NCBI GenBank assembly: GCA_031270145.1
Contig: JAISYD010000171.1
Location: forward strand, 1-32,344
Length of the DNA stretch: 32,344 nucleotides
From: Planctomycetota bacterium
Lineage (GTDB): Bacteria; Planctomycetota; SZUA-567
Direction of reading: 5' to 3'
The position numbers were made by a program, and so were the translations under genes. Positions 23,098-30,428 of this stretch are shown piece by piece. Every line of letters begins with the position of its first letter. The stretch's first letter is position 1. Under the pieces are notes generated by a model, which saw only the letters and a program-made list of their open reading frames with translations, made no database searches and had not been told where the DNA came from.

Positions 23098-23751
23098 TCA
23101 GGCGGGGATCGCGAAAACCTTGTCCAACAAAACCAACCAAGCCCGCCGGCGTTCCGGCTCCCAGGCCGCCGCCTCGATTATTTCCGCGTCGCAGGCGGGC
23201 GGCAATTTCAACCCAACCCTCGCCGCCAGGGGCGGCGGCAAGCCGGCCAGCCGGCAACCCAGTCCCAGGCCGGCGGCGGCAAGAACCCGTTGGGCAACGG
23301 AACCCTCCTCCGGGATGCCGTCAAGAAGCAAGCCGGCGCGCCAAAGAAGCGGCGCCTGGCGCAGGGCGAAAACATGGGCATCGACCCCGACCGAGGCCTT
23401 GAAATCCGCCACATCCTGTTGCAATACCAATTTGGCGATGTCGGCGCGCAGGCAACCGGCGCCGAAACGCAACCCCACCCGCCATAAATCCGCTCCGCGC
23501 CCGAGCGTCCAGCGCCCGGCCTCGGAAAGCGCCGCTCCGGCCCAATCCTCCAGATCGCCGCCGGCGGCGGGAGCCAGCCATTCCAACCGTCGCGACAAGG
23601 CTTGGCGCGAACGGGCACAGCCGGCCAGCCTTTTGCCGGATTCGGGCGCCAAGCCAACCGCCAGCCAGCGCTCCGGGTGAATGTCCTCCGCCAGGTCCAG
23701 GTAAAGCGGCCGCAACCGGCGGAAATCCGCCACCCCGATTCCGGCCGTCAT
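23098..23751 (-). CDS. sctK: T3SS sorting-platform protein SctK
   Basis: A 217-residue protein of the YscK family, which links the SctQ-SctL pods to the cytoplasmic part of SctD. It is rich in Leu, Ala and Arg with amphipathic helices, lacks membrane segments, and lies between sctJ and sctL as in Yersinia (YscK 209 residues). Recognisable YscK-type features are an early DIHPERWL motif and a WRVGLRFGAGCLRADIAKLV helix. The ATG overlaps the sctJ stop by 4 bp, indicating coupled translation. Confidence 0.8.
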   Translation of the reverse strand: MTAGIGVADFRRLRPLYLDLAEDIHPERWLAVGLAPESGKRLAGCARSRQALSRRLEWLAPAAGGDLEDWAGAALSEAGRWTLGRGADLWRVGLRFGAGCLRADIAKLVLQQDVADFKASVGVDAHVFALRQAPLLWRAGLLLDGIPEEGSVAQRVLAAAGLGLGCRLAGLPPPLAARVGLKLPPACDAEIIEAAAWEPERRRAWLVLLDKVFAIPA

Positions 23752-24500
23752 TTTTTGGCTTTCCGCCGGAGGGCGAAAACGAGCAATACAATCAAAAGCA
23801 GGGACAACGCCCCGGCGCCGCCAAGCATCAACCAGAAGCGCTCGACCGAATCCCCGGCCAGCCGCAGACCCAGCACCTCCCGCGTTTCCGGCTCGATCGC
23901 CGTCCGGTCGAGCGGAGGTACCGGGAAGAAACTCACCACGATGCGATCCTCCGACAAATTCGGGATGCTGGCGGCCACCAAGCGGCGTATTTCGGTCCGC
24001 TGGAACGCCGCGTCGTGGCGCTCGTCGTCCACATACCGGATCATCACCGCCGCTGATGGGGTTTGCAACTCGCGGCCAAGCTGATCCTGCTCCGGCAACA
24101 CCAGGTGCACCCGGGCGGAAAGCACCCCGTCAATCCCGGAAACGGTGTGCGAAAGCTCCTCCTGCATGGCATGAAGATACTTGGCCTTCTCCTCCATGGG
24201 GGTGGAGAACATGGCGTCGCCGCCGAACACCTTGCCCAAATCGTCGAAACGCTGCCGGGGAATCGCTCCGGCCGCCAGAAGGCGCACGGCCCTGGCGAAA
24301 TGGGTCTCCTCCACAAAGATGGAATAAGTCCCCTCCTCCCCCGGGCGCTTCTCAGCCTGGAGAGAGGCGTCAAGCAAGGCGGCAAGAACTTCGTTGGCCT
24401 CGGTCTCGGAAAGGCTTCCGTAAAGCTGGGTCCGACACCCGGTTAAGGACAGGCAGATCAGCAACGCCAGCGCGACCGTGCCTAGATGACGTTTAAGCAA
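23748..24500 (-). CDS. sctJ: T3SS inner-membrane ring lipoprotein SctJ
   Basis: A 250-residue YscJ/PrgK family lipoprotein forming the inner ring with SctD. The signal peptide ends in the lipobox LTGC with the lipidated Cys at residue 22. The two ring-building domains are at about 23-85 and 105-195, with ARVHLVLPEQDQLGRELQTP and IRRLVAASIPNLSEDRIVVS as clear family signatures. A transmembrane helix at about 222-245 is followed by a short basic tail. The start is TTG 24500 after GATGAG; no in-frame ATG preserves the signal peptide. Confidence 0.96.
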   Translation of the reverse strand: MLKRHLGTVALALLICLSLTGCRTQLYGSLSETEANEVLAALLDASLQAEKRPGEEGTYSIFVEETHFARAVRLLAAGAIPRQRFDDLGKVFGGDAMFSTPMEEKAKYLHAMQEELSHTVSGIDGVLSARVHLVLPEQDQLGRELQTPSAAVMIRYVDDERHDAAFQRTEIRRLVAASIPNLSEDRIVVSFFPVPPLDRTAIEPETREVLGLRLAGDSVERFWLMLGGAGALSLLLIVLLVFALRRKAKK

Positions 24501-24507
24501 GGCATTC

Positions 24508-24909
24508 TCATCCCTGTTGCAGCTGCTTGACAGCTTGGGTGATTTTTTCCGAAACTTTGCCCGCCAGGCTGGTCAGGTTGCCCGCCTCGTTCATGGCGAA
24601 CTGGGCTTTCAGCAAATCCATCTGCGAAAGATTGTCCTTGCCAAACACATCCATGGCCTCCCGCCGTCCGAACTGGATGCGATCCGATATGTTGCCCAAA
24701 CCCTCCACCAATTGGTCGCCCAGGCCCGGGGTCGCGGTTTCCCGAACCGGCGGCTGGTTCATGGCGGCGCCGAACTTGGCCACATCGTCGCCGGCGGGAG
24801 CAAGCGCCGGTTTTCCGGCCGGACCGGAATCCAACCCCAATTTCTCAACACCCTCGATTCCGGATTTGAAGCCGCCCGGTTTCATTCCACCGCCAACGCT
24901 GATATCCAT
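24508..24909 (-). CDS. sctI: T3SS inner rod protein SctI
   Basis: A 133-residue protein with a disordered Gly/Pro-rich N-terminal half. The conserved C-terminal helical part (MDLLKAQFAMNEAGNLTSLA, then KVSEKITQAVKQLQQG) is characteristic of the YscI/PrgJ family. SctI anchors the needle base to the export gate. An excellent AAGGAGG lies upstream of ATG 24909. It directly precedes sctJ (8 bp). Confidence 0.9.
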   Translation of the reverse strand: MDISVGGGMKPGGFKSGIEGVEKLGLDSGPAGKPALAPAGDDVAKFGAAMNQPPVRETATPGLGDQLVEGLGNISDRIQFGRREAMDVFGKDNLSQMDLLKAQFAMNEAGNLTSLAGKVSEKITQAVKQLQQG

Positions 24910-24933
24910 GGCCTCCTCCTTGGGAAATGGTCT

Positions 24934-25323
24934 TTAGGCGCCGGGTTTGTCGCGGGACATATCTTCCAGCAACAAATCCGCGGTCTTCGCCGCTTCCCCC
25001 ATGCCTTCCTGTTCCATTTTCCGTCGCAACTCCCGCGCCTCCGGCAGACGCCCGGCCATGCCCAGCGCCAGCAGTTTGTAGAGAGTCAACTGCGGCGCGA
25101 TGGGGCTGCCCTTGGCCAGGCGCCGATCCAACAGCGCCGTCGCCGCCTCGCATTCGCCCTTGACAATATGGCACAAGGCCAACCCCGCCGCCGGACCGTC
25201 CCGTTCCGGCTCGGATTCAGCCAAGCCGTCGAAAATCGCCTCCGCCTGCCGGATCAGCCCCAGGCGGCAAAGCGAAAAACCGATGCGCGCCAACAGGCAA
25301 CGTTCCCTCTGTTCCACTAGCAT
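24934..25323 (-). CDS. TPR needle-subunit chaperone (YscG-like)
   Basis: A 129-residue all-helical protein with TPR-like repeats: LARIGFSLCRLGLIRQAEAI, then AAGLALCHIVKGECEAATAL and LYKLLALGMAGRLPEARELR. Yersinia YscG (115 residues) is a TPR chaperone which, with YscE, holds the needle subunit YscF soluble before export. The gene lies directly downstream of sctF as yscG does. The ATG at 25323 is preceded by AAGGGGG. A HrpB1-type TPR protein is the same general class. Confidence 0.75.
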   Translation of the reverse strand: MLVEQRERCLLARIGFSLCRLGLIRQAEAIFDGLAESEPERDGPAAGLALCHIVKGECEAATALLDRRLAKGSPIAPQLTLYKLLALGMAGRLPEARELRRKMEQEGMGEAAKTADLLLEDMSRDKPGA

Positions 25324-25366
25324 GGCATCCCCCTTGAAGCAAAATCCGCGTCCAGCCGCGTCTCAA

Positions 25367-25591
25367 TCAGGTGTTGCGGATGATTTCCTTGTCGGCGTCG
25401 GCCAGGTTCTTGGTTATGTTCGACATCATGGAGAGGGTGTTGGTGTACATGGCCATCTCCTGCTGGAGCTTTATCAAATCCACCTGGTTCGTCGGATCGA
25501 CATCGTTGATTTTTTGGGCCACCTGCGTCCCCATGTTCTGGATTTTATCGGAAAAACCGGTTTTCACCAAAGAGCTGAGATTGACAGACAT
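25367..25591 (-). CDS. sctF: T3SS needle subunit SctF
   Basis: A 74-residue protein of the YscF/PrgI needle family. It is two helices around a PTNQ-type turn (here NDVDPTNQVDLIKLQQEM, near residues 29-46) with a conserved C-terminus (MMSNITKNLADADKEIIRNT). Length is close to YscF (87) and PrgI (80). GGGAG lies six bases before ATG 25591. It is flanked by the YscE-like and YscG-like chaperone genes. Confidence 0.94.
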   Translation of the reverse strand: MSVNLSSLVKTGFSDKIQNMGTQVAQKINDVDPTNQVDLIKLQQEMAMYTNTLSMMSNITKNLADADKEIIRNT

Positions 25592-25636
25592 TATTTTCTC
25601 CCTTTAAATGCGTTCACGCCAGGCCGACCGAAAACG

Positions 25637-25924
25637 CTAAGTCTCCGGATGTTTTTTGGCCCAGGCCTTTTCCAGACCCTGTTTCGCCGCCTCGTAACTT
25701 GTCAGCAACGCCTGCCCTTTTTTAAACTGATCCGGCGCCACCCCCCGATCCAACTCCGCCTTCAACCGAGCCTGGCTCTGGCTCAACGCCTCCAGCACTT
25801 CTCGCAACCCGCGACCATCGGCATCCCCGGCCAGCATTTCCTCCGGAAGCCAGCCATCCCCATACATTTCCTCGCGCAGACCCATGACCTCCCTTTCGGC
25901 CAATCCAAGAGGCGGTGGTTCCAT
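25637..25924 (-). CDS. Small YscE-like needle co-chaperone candidate
   Basis: A 95-residue protein from ATG 25924 (AAGG eight bases before); a GTG at 25942 is an alternative start. The sequence is helical: a first segment LAEREVMGLREEMYG and a second LREVLEALSQSQARLKAELD, ending in FKKGQALLTSYEAAKQGLEK. Position between sctD and sctF equals yscE (66 residues) in Yersinia and cdsE in Chlamydia. YscE forms a complex with YscG and YscF. The C-terminal helix fits the family, but the protein is longer than YscE and the match is by context and helical pattern. Confidence 0.6.
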   Translation of the reverse strand: MEPPPLGLAEREVMGLREEMYGDGWLPEEMLAGDADGRGLREVLEALSQSQARLKAELDRGVAPDQFKKGQALLTSYEAAKQGLEKAWAKKHPET

Positions 25925-25956
25925 CCCGCGAACCTTAATCACCCCTCAGCCATTTA

Positions 25957-25985
25957 AGCATACGCCATAACCGAAACAAATGCAA
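25957..25985 (-). promoter_or_regulatory. Sigma-70 promoter for the yscE-like/sctF/sctI-J-K-L unit
   Basis: On the minus strand TTGCAT (25985-25980) and TATGCT (25962-25957) are 17 bp apart, 33 bp upstream of the ATG at 25924. Immediately upstream (25986-26019) lies an almost pure A/T tract in otherwise GC-rich DNA, placed where an UP element would be. Confidence 0.65.
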
Positions 25986-26019
25986 CTATATTTTTATTAT
26001 TTTTTAAAATATTTTTTAT
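25986..26019. promoter_or_regulatory. AT-rich tract upstream of the needle-gene promoter
   Basis: About 34 consecutive bases made almost only of A and T (short A and T runs) between the sctD stop and the -35 box. It is the strongest base-composition break inside the T3SS block. It may act as an UP element or as a binding site for H-NS-like silencers. Confidence 0.6.
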
Positions 26020-27506
26020 TTATTATCCGTGAACGTCGATCCAATTGGCACCAAAAGCGTTTCCTTGCCCCGCTGCAACATGGCGCCGTCATCCCATGAC
26101 TTTATCAAACGGATGTTTGAGGAAAGATAGTCCCCGTTCAAATGTTCTTGATCATCCTGATCGACAAAGCCGTCCGGAGTAATATTTTTGACCAGCCAAA
26201 ACCGCGCCGTCGATGCTTCGGCCTTGGAATCGGAGCCGGATTCGCCATTGGGTTCCTCGGGGGCGCGAAAGTCGGACGAACCAATAAGCGCCATTTCCGG
26301 CGGCTCTTCCGGCGGTTTCGGAACTTTCGCCAAGGCGTCGGCCATCAGCCGTTCCGCACCTTCGCTGAAACGTTCCCGCGCCATCGCCAGCAAGGCCTCG
26401 CTCTGCCGTCCGTCCGGCCAAGGATCGGCGCTGAGACTGATCCGGCCGCCGTCGTAATCAAAGCGGGCTCCGGCCAAGCCAAGTTTGGCCGCCTCCAATT
26501 CCGCCTCCCGGCGGAAATCCGCCCAAACCAGTAAGGAGCGGCGGATGGCGATCCGGGGGTCCACGCTTTCGCGCACCAGTTTGTAAGCGGCGGCGACCTC
26601 GTCGGAATGATCCACCATGCCGGACAGGCGGGCGGAAAAACCGCTCTCATCCAAGTCCAGGCGCAAGCCGGGATGGGAGGCGGCAAGCCTGGCGGCGGCG
26701 GCGGCGACATTGCCGGAGGCGGTTAGGAGCTGTTCTCCCGCCGCTTCGCCGGAAAGGCCGGACGCGGCCAGAATGGCCCGTTTTTCGTCCTCGTCCCGAA
26801 CCAGCCCAACCAGGATCGCCCCGCCGCCCGGCGTCTCCGCCACCCCGACCGCACCGACCGGAATCTGGCCGGGGTTTTGGGGCGCCGGCGAGACCACCTT
26901 GAAGCCGCGGCTGCTCAAAATCCGGCTTGCCGCCCGCGCCGGATTGAGCGCCGAAGGACGCCGGTAAAAATGATAATACGCGGCGGCAACCGACAAGACA
27001 GCCAGAAGCAACAGCCACGCCGGCCAGGATCGCCTGCCGCTTCGGGCCGGCGGCGGCGCCGGGACGACGGCTCCATCTCCGGCTCGGGCAGCTTCTTCGG
27101 CGGCCGGCCCGGGCGCGTTTTTTTCGGACGCCGAGGGAGAAGAAGGCGGCGTTTCGGGCGGCGGCGCGGCAATCGGCTGGGGGATGACCGGCAGACGGGT
27201 CCAGGGGCCGTCCGGCCCCAGCGCCAAATGCACGCCGCCCAGAGTAATCACCTGGTAGGGCGCCACCGGCGCAACGGCGGAAAGCAGCCGGCCGTCCAAC
27301 CGCACCTCGGCGCCGTCCAGCGGTTCCACCACCCAACCGGAATCGGCGATGCGCAAAACCGCGTGGCGGGGACGCACGGCGGCGTCCAGCAACACCAAGT
27401 CGGCGTCGTCGGCCGAGCCAAGCGTGTAGGCCCCGGGAGCCAAAACCAATTCGGCTCCCGCCTGCGGACCAGCCAAAAGTTTCAGCAAGGCGTTCACATC
27501 AACCAC
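26016..27506 (-). CDS. sctD: T3SS inner-membrane ring protein SctD
   Basis: A 496-residue protein. Residues about 1-105 are a degenerate FHA-like cytoplasmic domain (LAPGAYTLGSADDADLVLLD, then VRPRHAVLRI and VITLGGVHLALG) that contacts SctK in the sorting platform. A Pro/Ala-rich linker (about 106-157) precedes the single transmembrane helix WPAWLLLLAVLSVAAAYYHF (161-180). The periplasmic part has ring-building domains (about 195-420). A C-terminal extension (about 425-496) ends in VGVxF-like GKETLLVPIGSTFTDNK. The start is GTG 27506; the GTG three codons on has a better spaced AAGG. SctD forms the outer part of the inner ring with SctJ. Confidence 0.92.
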   Translation of the reverse strand: MVDVNALLKLLAGPQAGAELVLAPGAYTLGSADDADLVLLDAAVRPRHAVLRIADSGWVVEPLDGAEVRLDGRLLSAVAPVAPYQVITLGGVHLALGPDGPWTRLPVIPQPIAAPPPETPPSSPSASEKNAPGPAAEEAARAGDGAVVPAPPPARSGRRSWPAWLLLLAVLSVAAAYYHFYRRPSALNPARAASRILSSRGFKVVSPAPQNPGQIPVGAVGVAETPGGGAILVGLVRDEDEKRAILAASGLSGEAAGEQLLTASGNVAAAAARLAASHPGLRLDLDESGFSARLSGMVDHSDEVAAAYKLVRESVDPRIAIRRSLLVWADFRREAELEAAKLGLAGARFDYDGGRISLSADPWPDGRQSEALLAMARERFSEGAERLMADALAKVPKPPEEPPEMALIGSSDFRAPEEPNGESGSDSKAEASTARFWLVKNITPDGFVDQDDQEHLNGDYLSSNIRLIKSWDDGAMLQRGKETLLVPIGSTFTDNK

Positions 27507-27545
27507 CCTTCGCCGGCCACGCTCGACAAAACCGGAAAAATGCCC

Positions 27546-29648
27546 TTAGGGATCAATAAGGCTCATTGATGGGCGGGTCTTGTCCTGGTTGTCACGCCGC
27601 TGCCACCAGCGGCGCTTTTCCGGCACGTTTTTTTCCGATTCGGCCGGCCCGTCCAGCATCTTTTTCGCCGGACTGTGATCAAACGCGCGCTCCGCCTCGG
27701 AACCAGCCTTCATGATCGAGGCGCCGGGCTGAATGATGCGGGGCGACAGCACGAACAGGCGCTCGGTCTTACTGTTGGTGGTTTTCCGGTCGCGGAACAG
27801 GGCGCCCAGGCCGGGAATTTTTTGCAGACCCGGAACCCCGGTGTTGTTGACCCGCCGCTCCTCGTTGTAATAGCCGCCGATAACCAGCGACTCGCCCTCG
27901 TACACCACCGCCTGGGTGGATATGGTGCTTTGGCGCACCCGGGGGATGTCGCCTCCCATGTATCCGGTGGGGGTGCTGTCGGTATCGGAGCCGTTCACGA
28001 TATAGACCGCCAACTGCACTCCGCCGGCCGTATTGTCTATGACGTGGGGGGTGACCCGCAGGGTCATCCCCGTGGTGATGTCAGCCAAATCCACCGTGTT
28101 TTCGCCAAACAGGGTGACGTAAAACGTCTCGTTATGCTCAAGCGTGGCCTGGATGTTGTCCTGGGTGAGGACCGAGGGGCGGCTGAGGACGTTGGCGACC
28201 CCGTCCTCCTCCAAGGCGCTGACCCGGGCCATGAATTGATCCAGCCCGTGGGTATAGATGGTGGCGTATTGGAAGCCGCTTCCGGTAACGCGATCCAGCG
28301 GATTGGAGCCGGTGGGGTTGGCTCCAACTTTGTTGTTCCAGGTGTGGCCGTCGCCATTGTATTCCCAGGAAACGCCCAAATCGCGGGTGCGCGACACCTC
28401 GACGTCCACGATGGCGGCGCGGATTTCCACCAGGGCCAGCGGCTGATCCAGCAGTTCGATCATCTGCTGGTGGCGCGCCATGTTTTCCTCGTAATCCCAA
28501 ATCAAGACGGCGTTCAGGCGAGTGTCGGCCTGGATGAATGGCGTCTCGCTCGAGGCGACGGGAGGCTCGGCCGCCTCCGCGTTGGCGTTGGCCCGCCGGG
28601 CGATCATCCCGGTCCCCATTTTCAGGCGCGGCGTCCCGGGCGGAGTCGGCGACGCCGCCGGGGAGGCGGCTTGGCCGCCGTCGCCGGCAATGATCTGGCG
28701 CAAAATATCAGCCACGCCGGGAACCTTCACCTCGCCGTCGCCGGAGGTAATGCTGCGTTCGGCGGCCCAGGCGTGCTTGAGGCGGAAGACCCCGAGCTTC
28801 CTCTCCCGGGCGGCGGCGGCGGCCACCTCGGTCTGTTTGTCCAAAAGCTCGGCTATGCGTTCAAGGTACGGCTCCGGGCCCTGCACCAGCAGGAGGCTGC
28901 CCCCTTCGGCCACGCGCCAAGAAAAGCGGGCGTCGAACAACTCAAGCTCGATCAGGGTGCGGCGCAGGATCGCTTCACGGTCGCCATTGAGCTGAAACAG
29001 CCGCGAAGCCAGCTCGGAATCGCTGAAAAAGAAAACCGTACTGCCGTCAAAATACCAATTCAGGCGCTGGGCGCGGCACAGCATATCAAGAAATTCGCCG
29101 GGATCGCGGAATTTCGACATGCCGGACACGATGCCGGAGAGGCGGTCGGAAACCCGGCAGGCCACCCCCTGCGAGGCGGCGAACTCTCGGAGCAAATCCG
29201 GCAATGGGTATTGCTGGACGTCGAACCCCACCGGCTGCCGCAACCAGCGTCGCGGATCCGGCAACAACGGATCGGGCGGCGGATTCACTAGGGTGGAATT
29301 CCGGGGTGAGGCGTCATAGGCATCGCGGAACGCCGCTGGCGGCGCGGAGGCCAAGCGATCCGGTGGATTCTCCACTCCGGCCGGCCGCCATTCTCGGAGC
29401 GGAAGGGGTTGGATTTGGGCAAGAACCGGCTCCACGTCCTTCGGCGCGGGAGACAGCTGCGGAGGCAATTTGCGGATTCGCATGATCGCCGTCGCCCGCG
29501 GACGCTGGGACTCAACCGAGTCCGGCGGCGCGGCGGGGACGGCAGGCGCGGCGGCTCTGGACGAAGACATCCCGCCATTGCCTAGCAGGAACAAAACGGC
29601 CAGCGCCGCCGCCCTACCGCAAGAAGCGGCCCAAATAATGTTCTTCAT
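27546..29648 (-). CDS. sctC: T3SS outer-membrane secretin SctC
   Basis: A 700-residue secretin. The signal peptide (about 1-32) is followed by a Pro/Ala-rich, probably disordered stretch to about residue 130. N0 (VQQYPLPDLLREFAASQGVA), N1 and N3 domains follow, with a Pro/Ala-rich insert near 325-365. The secretin core has VEIRAAIVDVEVSRTRDLGV, FMARVSALEEDGVANVLSRP and the final VPGLQKIPGLGALFRD with RLFVLSPRII. At 700 residues it is longer than YscC (607), mainly from the N-terminal extension. It is the first gene of the block; 38 bp separate it from sctD. No pilotin gene is evident. Confidence 0.96.
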   Translation of the reverse strand: MKNIIWAASCGRAAALAVLFLLGNGGMSSSRAAAPAVPAAPPDSVESQRPRATAIMRIRKLPPQLSPAPKDVEPVLAQIQPLPLREWRPAGVENPPDRLASAPPAAFRDAYDASPRNSTLVNPPPDPLLPDPRRWLRQPVGFDVQQYPLPDLLREFAASQGVACRVSDRLSGIVSGMSKFRDPGEFLDMLCRAQRLNWYFDGSTVFFFSDSELASRLFQLNGDREAILRRTLIELELFDARFSWRVAEGGSLLLVQGPEPYLERIAELLDKQTEVAAAAARERKLGVFRLKHAWAAERSITSGDGEVKVPGVADILRQIIAGDGGQAASPAASPTPPGTPRLKMGTGMIARRANANAEAAEPPVASSETPFIQADTRLNAVLIWDYEENMARHQQMIELLDQPLALVEIRAAIVDVEVSRTRDLGVSWEYNGDGHTWNNKVGANPTGSNPLDRVTGSGFQYATIYTHGLDQFMARVSALEEDGVANVLSRPSVLTQDNIQATLEHNETFYVTLFGENTVDLADITTGMTLRVTPHVIDNTAGGVQLAVYIVNGSDTDSTPTGYMGGDIPRVRQSTISTQAVVYEGESLVIGGYYNEERRVNNTGVPGLQKIPGLGALFRDRKTTNSKTERLFVLSPRIIQPGASIMKAGSEAERAFDHSPAKKMLDGPAESEKNVPEKRRWWQRRDNQDKTRPSMSLIDP

Positions 29649-29893
29649 TCCTCACCTTATTATGGTTTCTTCATTTTTCTTCACTTTTTTCGGTTTCCCC
29701 GGTTCGAGCAAAACAACCGCTTATCGCAAGCAAGGATGGTAACAAGAATGCGGAAACCGCGCAAACGAAAACTATAAAAATGCGTTGCTCCGGTTTTCGT
29801 TATCCGTGACCGCATGACATTTCAACTACTATAGGAAATTTGTATACTGGTAGGCGTCCGCGAGGAGGAGACGCCAGGTCCAGCGCTGGTCCG
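29649..29893. other. Upstream control region of sctC
   Basis: This gene-free stretch is richer in A/T than the genes around it. It holds a 9 bp inverted repeat (AACGAAAAC at 29764-29772 and GTTTTCGTT at 29793-29801) and a small palindrome GCGGAAACCGC at 29750-29760. On the minus strand TATAGT lies at 29776-29771, but without a good -35. The sctC promoter must be here or further upstream; I cannot place it firmly. Confidence 0.5.
29764..29801. promoter_or_regulatory. Inverted repeat, possible operator for sctC
   Basis: Perfect 9 bp arms AACGAAAAC (29764-29772) and GTTTTCGTT (29793-29801) are separated by 20 bp, i.e. centres 29 bp apart (just under three helical turns). It overlaps the candidate minus-strand -10 TATAGT. 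Binding by a dimeric regulator such as the XRE-type protein of the operon is possible but not shown. Confidence 0.4.
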
Positions 29894-30043
29894 ATTGACC
29901 TTGAAGACCTTGTCATAACCGCCTATTGCGCCTTGGATGACGCTCTCAAGTATGCCGGAGTCGTCAACAACAAGGGAAAACTCCTTCCCAGACGCGGATC
30001 GCCGCCAGAGGTTGACGACCGCGGGGTGCTTTGCTTATGCCTC
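29894..30043 (+). pseudogene. N-terminal fragment of a DDE transposase (IS982-like)
   Basis: The frame encodes IDLEDLVITAYCALDDALKY, a variable NNKGKLLPRRG segment and PPEVDDRGVLCLCL, resembling the first ~50 residues of IS982-type transposases (there usually VDDREVLCLAV...). The similarity stops near 30043; the frame then ends at 30109 with unrelated residues. The DDE catalytic region is absent, so it is a dead remnant. No terminal inverted repeats were found. Confidence 0.45.
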
Positions 30044-30066
30044 CCGCAAGACACGCCCGCTTTCCC

Positions 30067-30090
30067 GCCGGAAGCATCTTGCCTTCCGGC
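30067..30090. other. Hairpin downstream of the transposase fragment
   Basis: GCCGGAAG (30067-30074) and CTTCCGGC (30083-30090) are perfect 8 bp arms around an 8-base loop, without a T-run. It may be a relic of an element end or an mRNA structure ahead of the Rpn remnant. Confidence 0.45.
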
Positions 30091-30147
30091 CGAATGTCGG
30101 CTATGCTGATGGAGGCATAACGCCAATGTCCGGCAAAGGATGCCCAT

Positions 30148-30428
30148 ATGACCGATCCCCGCTTGGCGCATCCGCATGATTTGTTGGCGCGCAATTTCCT
30201 GGCCGACGCCGACAATGCCCGAGTTGGTTGACGCGGGTTCGATCCCGAAGGTGTTGGATTTCCCGGTTTTTTTGATTGACCTGGCCCGGGACGGCATGGA
30301 TATAAAGGGGAAGCCGGCGTTGCGGGCCTTGTTGGCGTCTTTACAGGCGGCGGCGGAGGGCAAACTGGCGGAGCGCCTGGAAGCCATCCTGTCCTCACCT
30401 GGCCGGCGTCAAGGAGAATCGGCATTAT
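30148..30428 (+). pseudogene. Degenerate Rpn/YhgA-type recombination-promoting nuclease
   Basis: From ATG 30148 the frame reads MTDPRLAHPHDLLARNFLAD and stops at 30231. A different frame continues from about 30218 with PELVDAGSIPKVLDFPVFLI, then DLARDGMDIKGKPALRALLA and AAEGKLAERLEAIL. Both parts match different regions of the Rpn (PD-(D/E)XK) putative transposase family: the HDxLxRxFLAD start, and the later region with a helical KPALRALLASLQ-like segment. The catalytic core between them is missing, and a frameshift joins the halves. The intact gene would be around 280-330 residues, so this is a decayed copy with at least one deletion. Confidence 0.6.

Noticed and set aside
27675..29291. A 538-codon open frame on the plus strand opposite sctC
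   Set aside because: It is antisense to a convincing secretin, rich in Gly/His/Val without motifs, and has no convincing start site.
30232..30246. CGGGTTCGATCCCG resembling a tRNA T-arm, which could be an attachment-site relic of a tRNA
   Set aside because: No acceptor, D or anticodon arms are nearby, and the bases code for the Rpn-like remnant (DAGSIPK), so the likeness is accidental.
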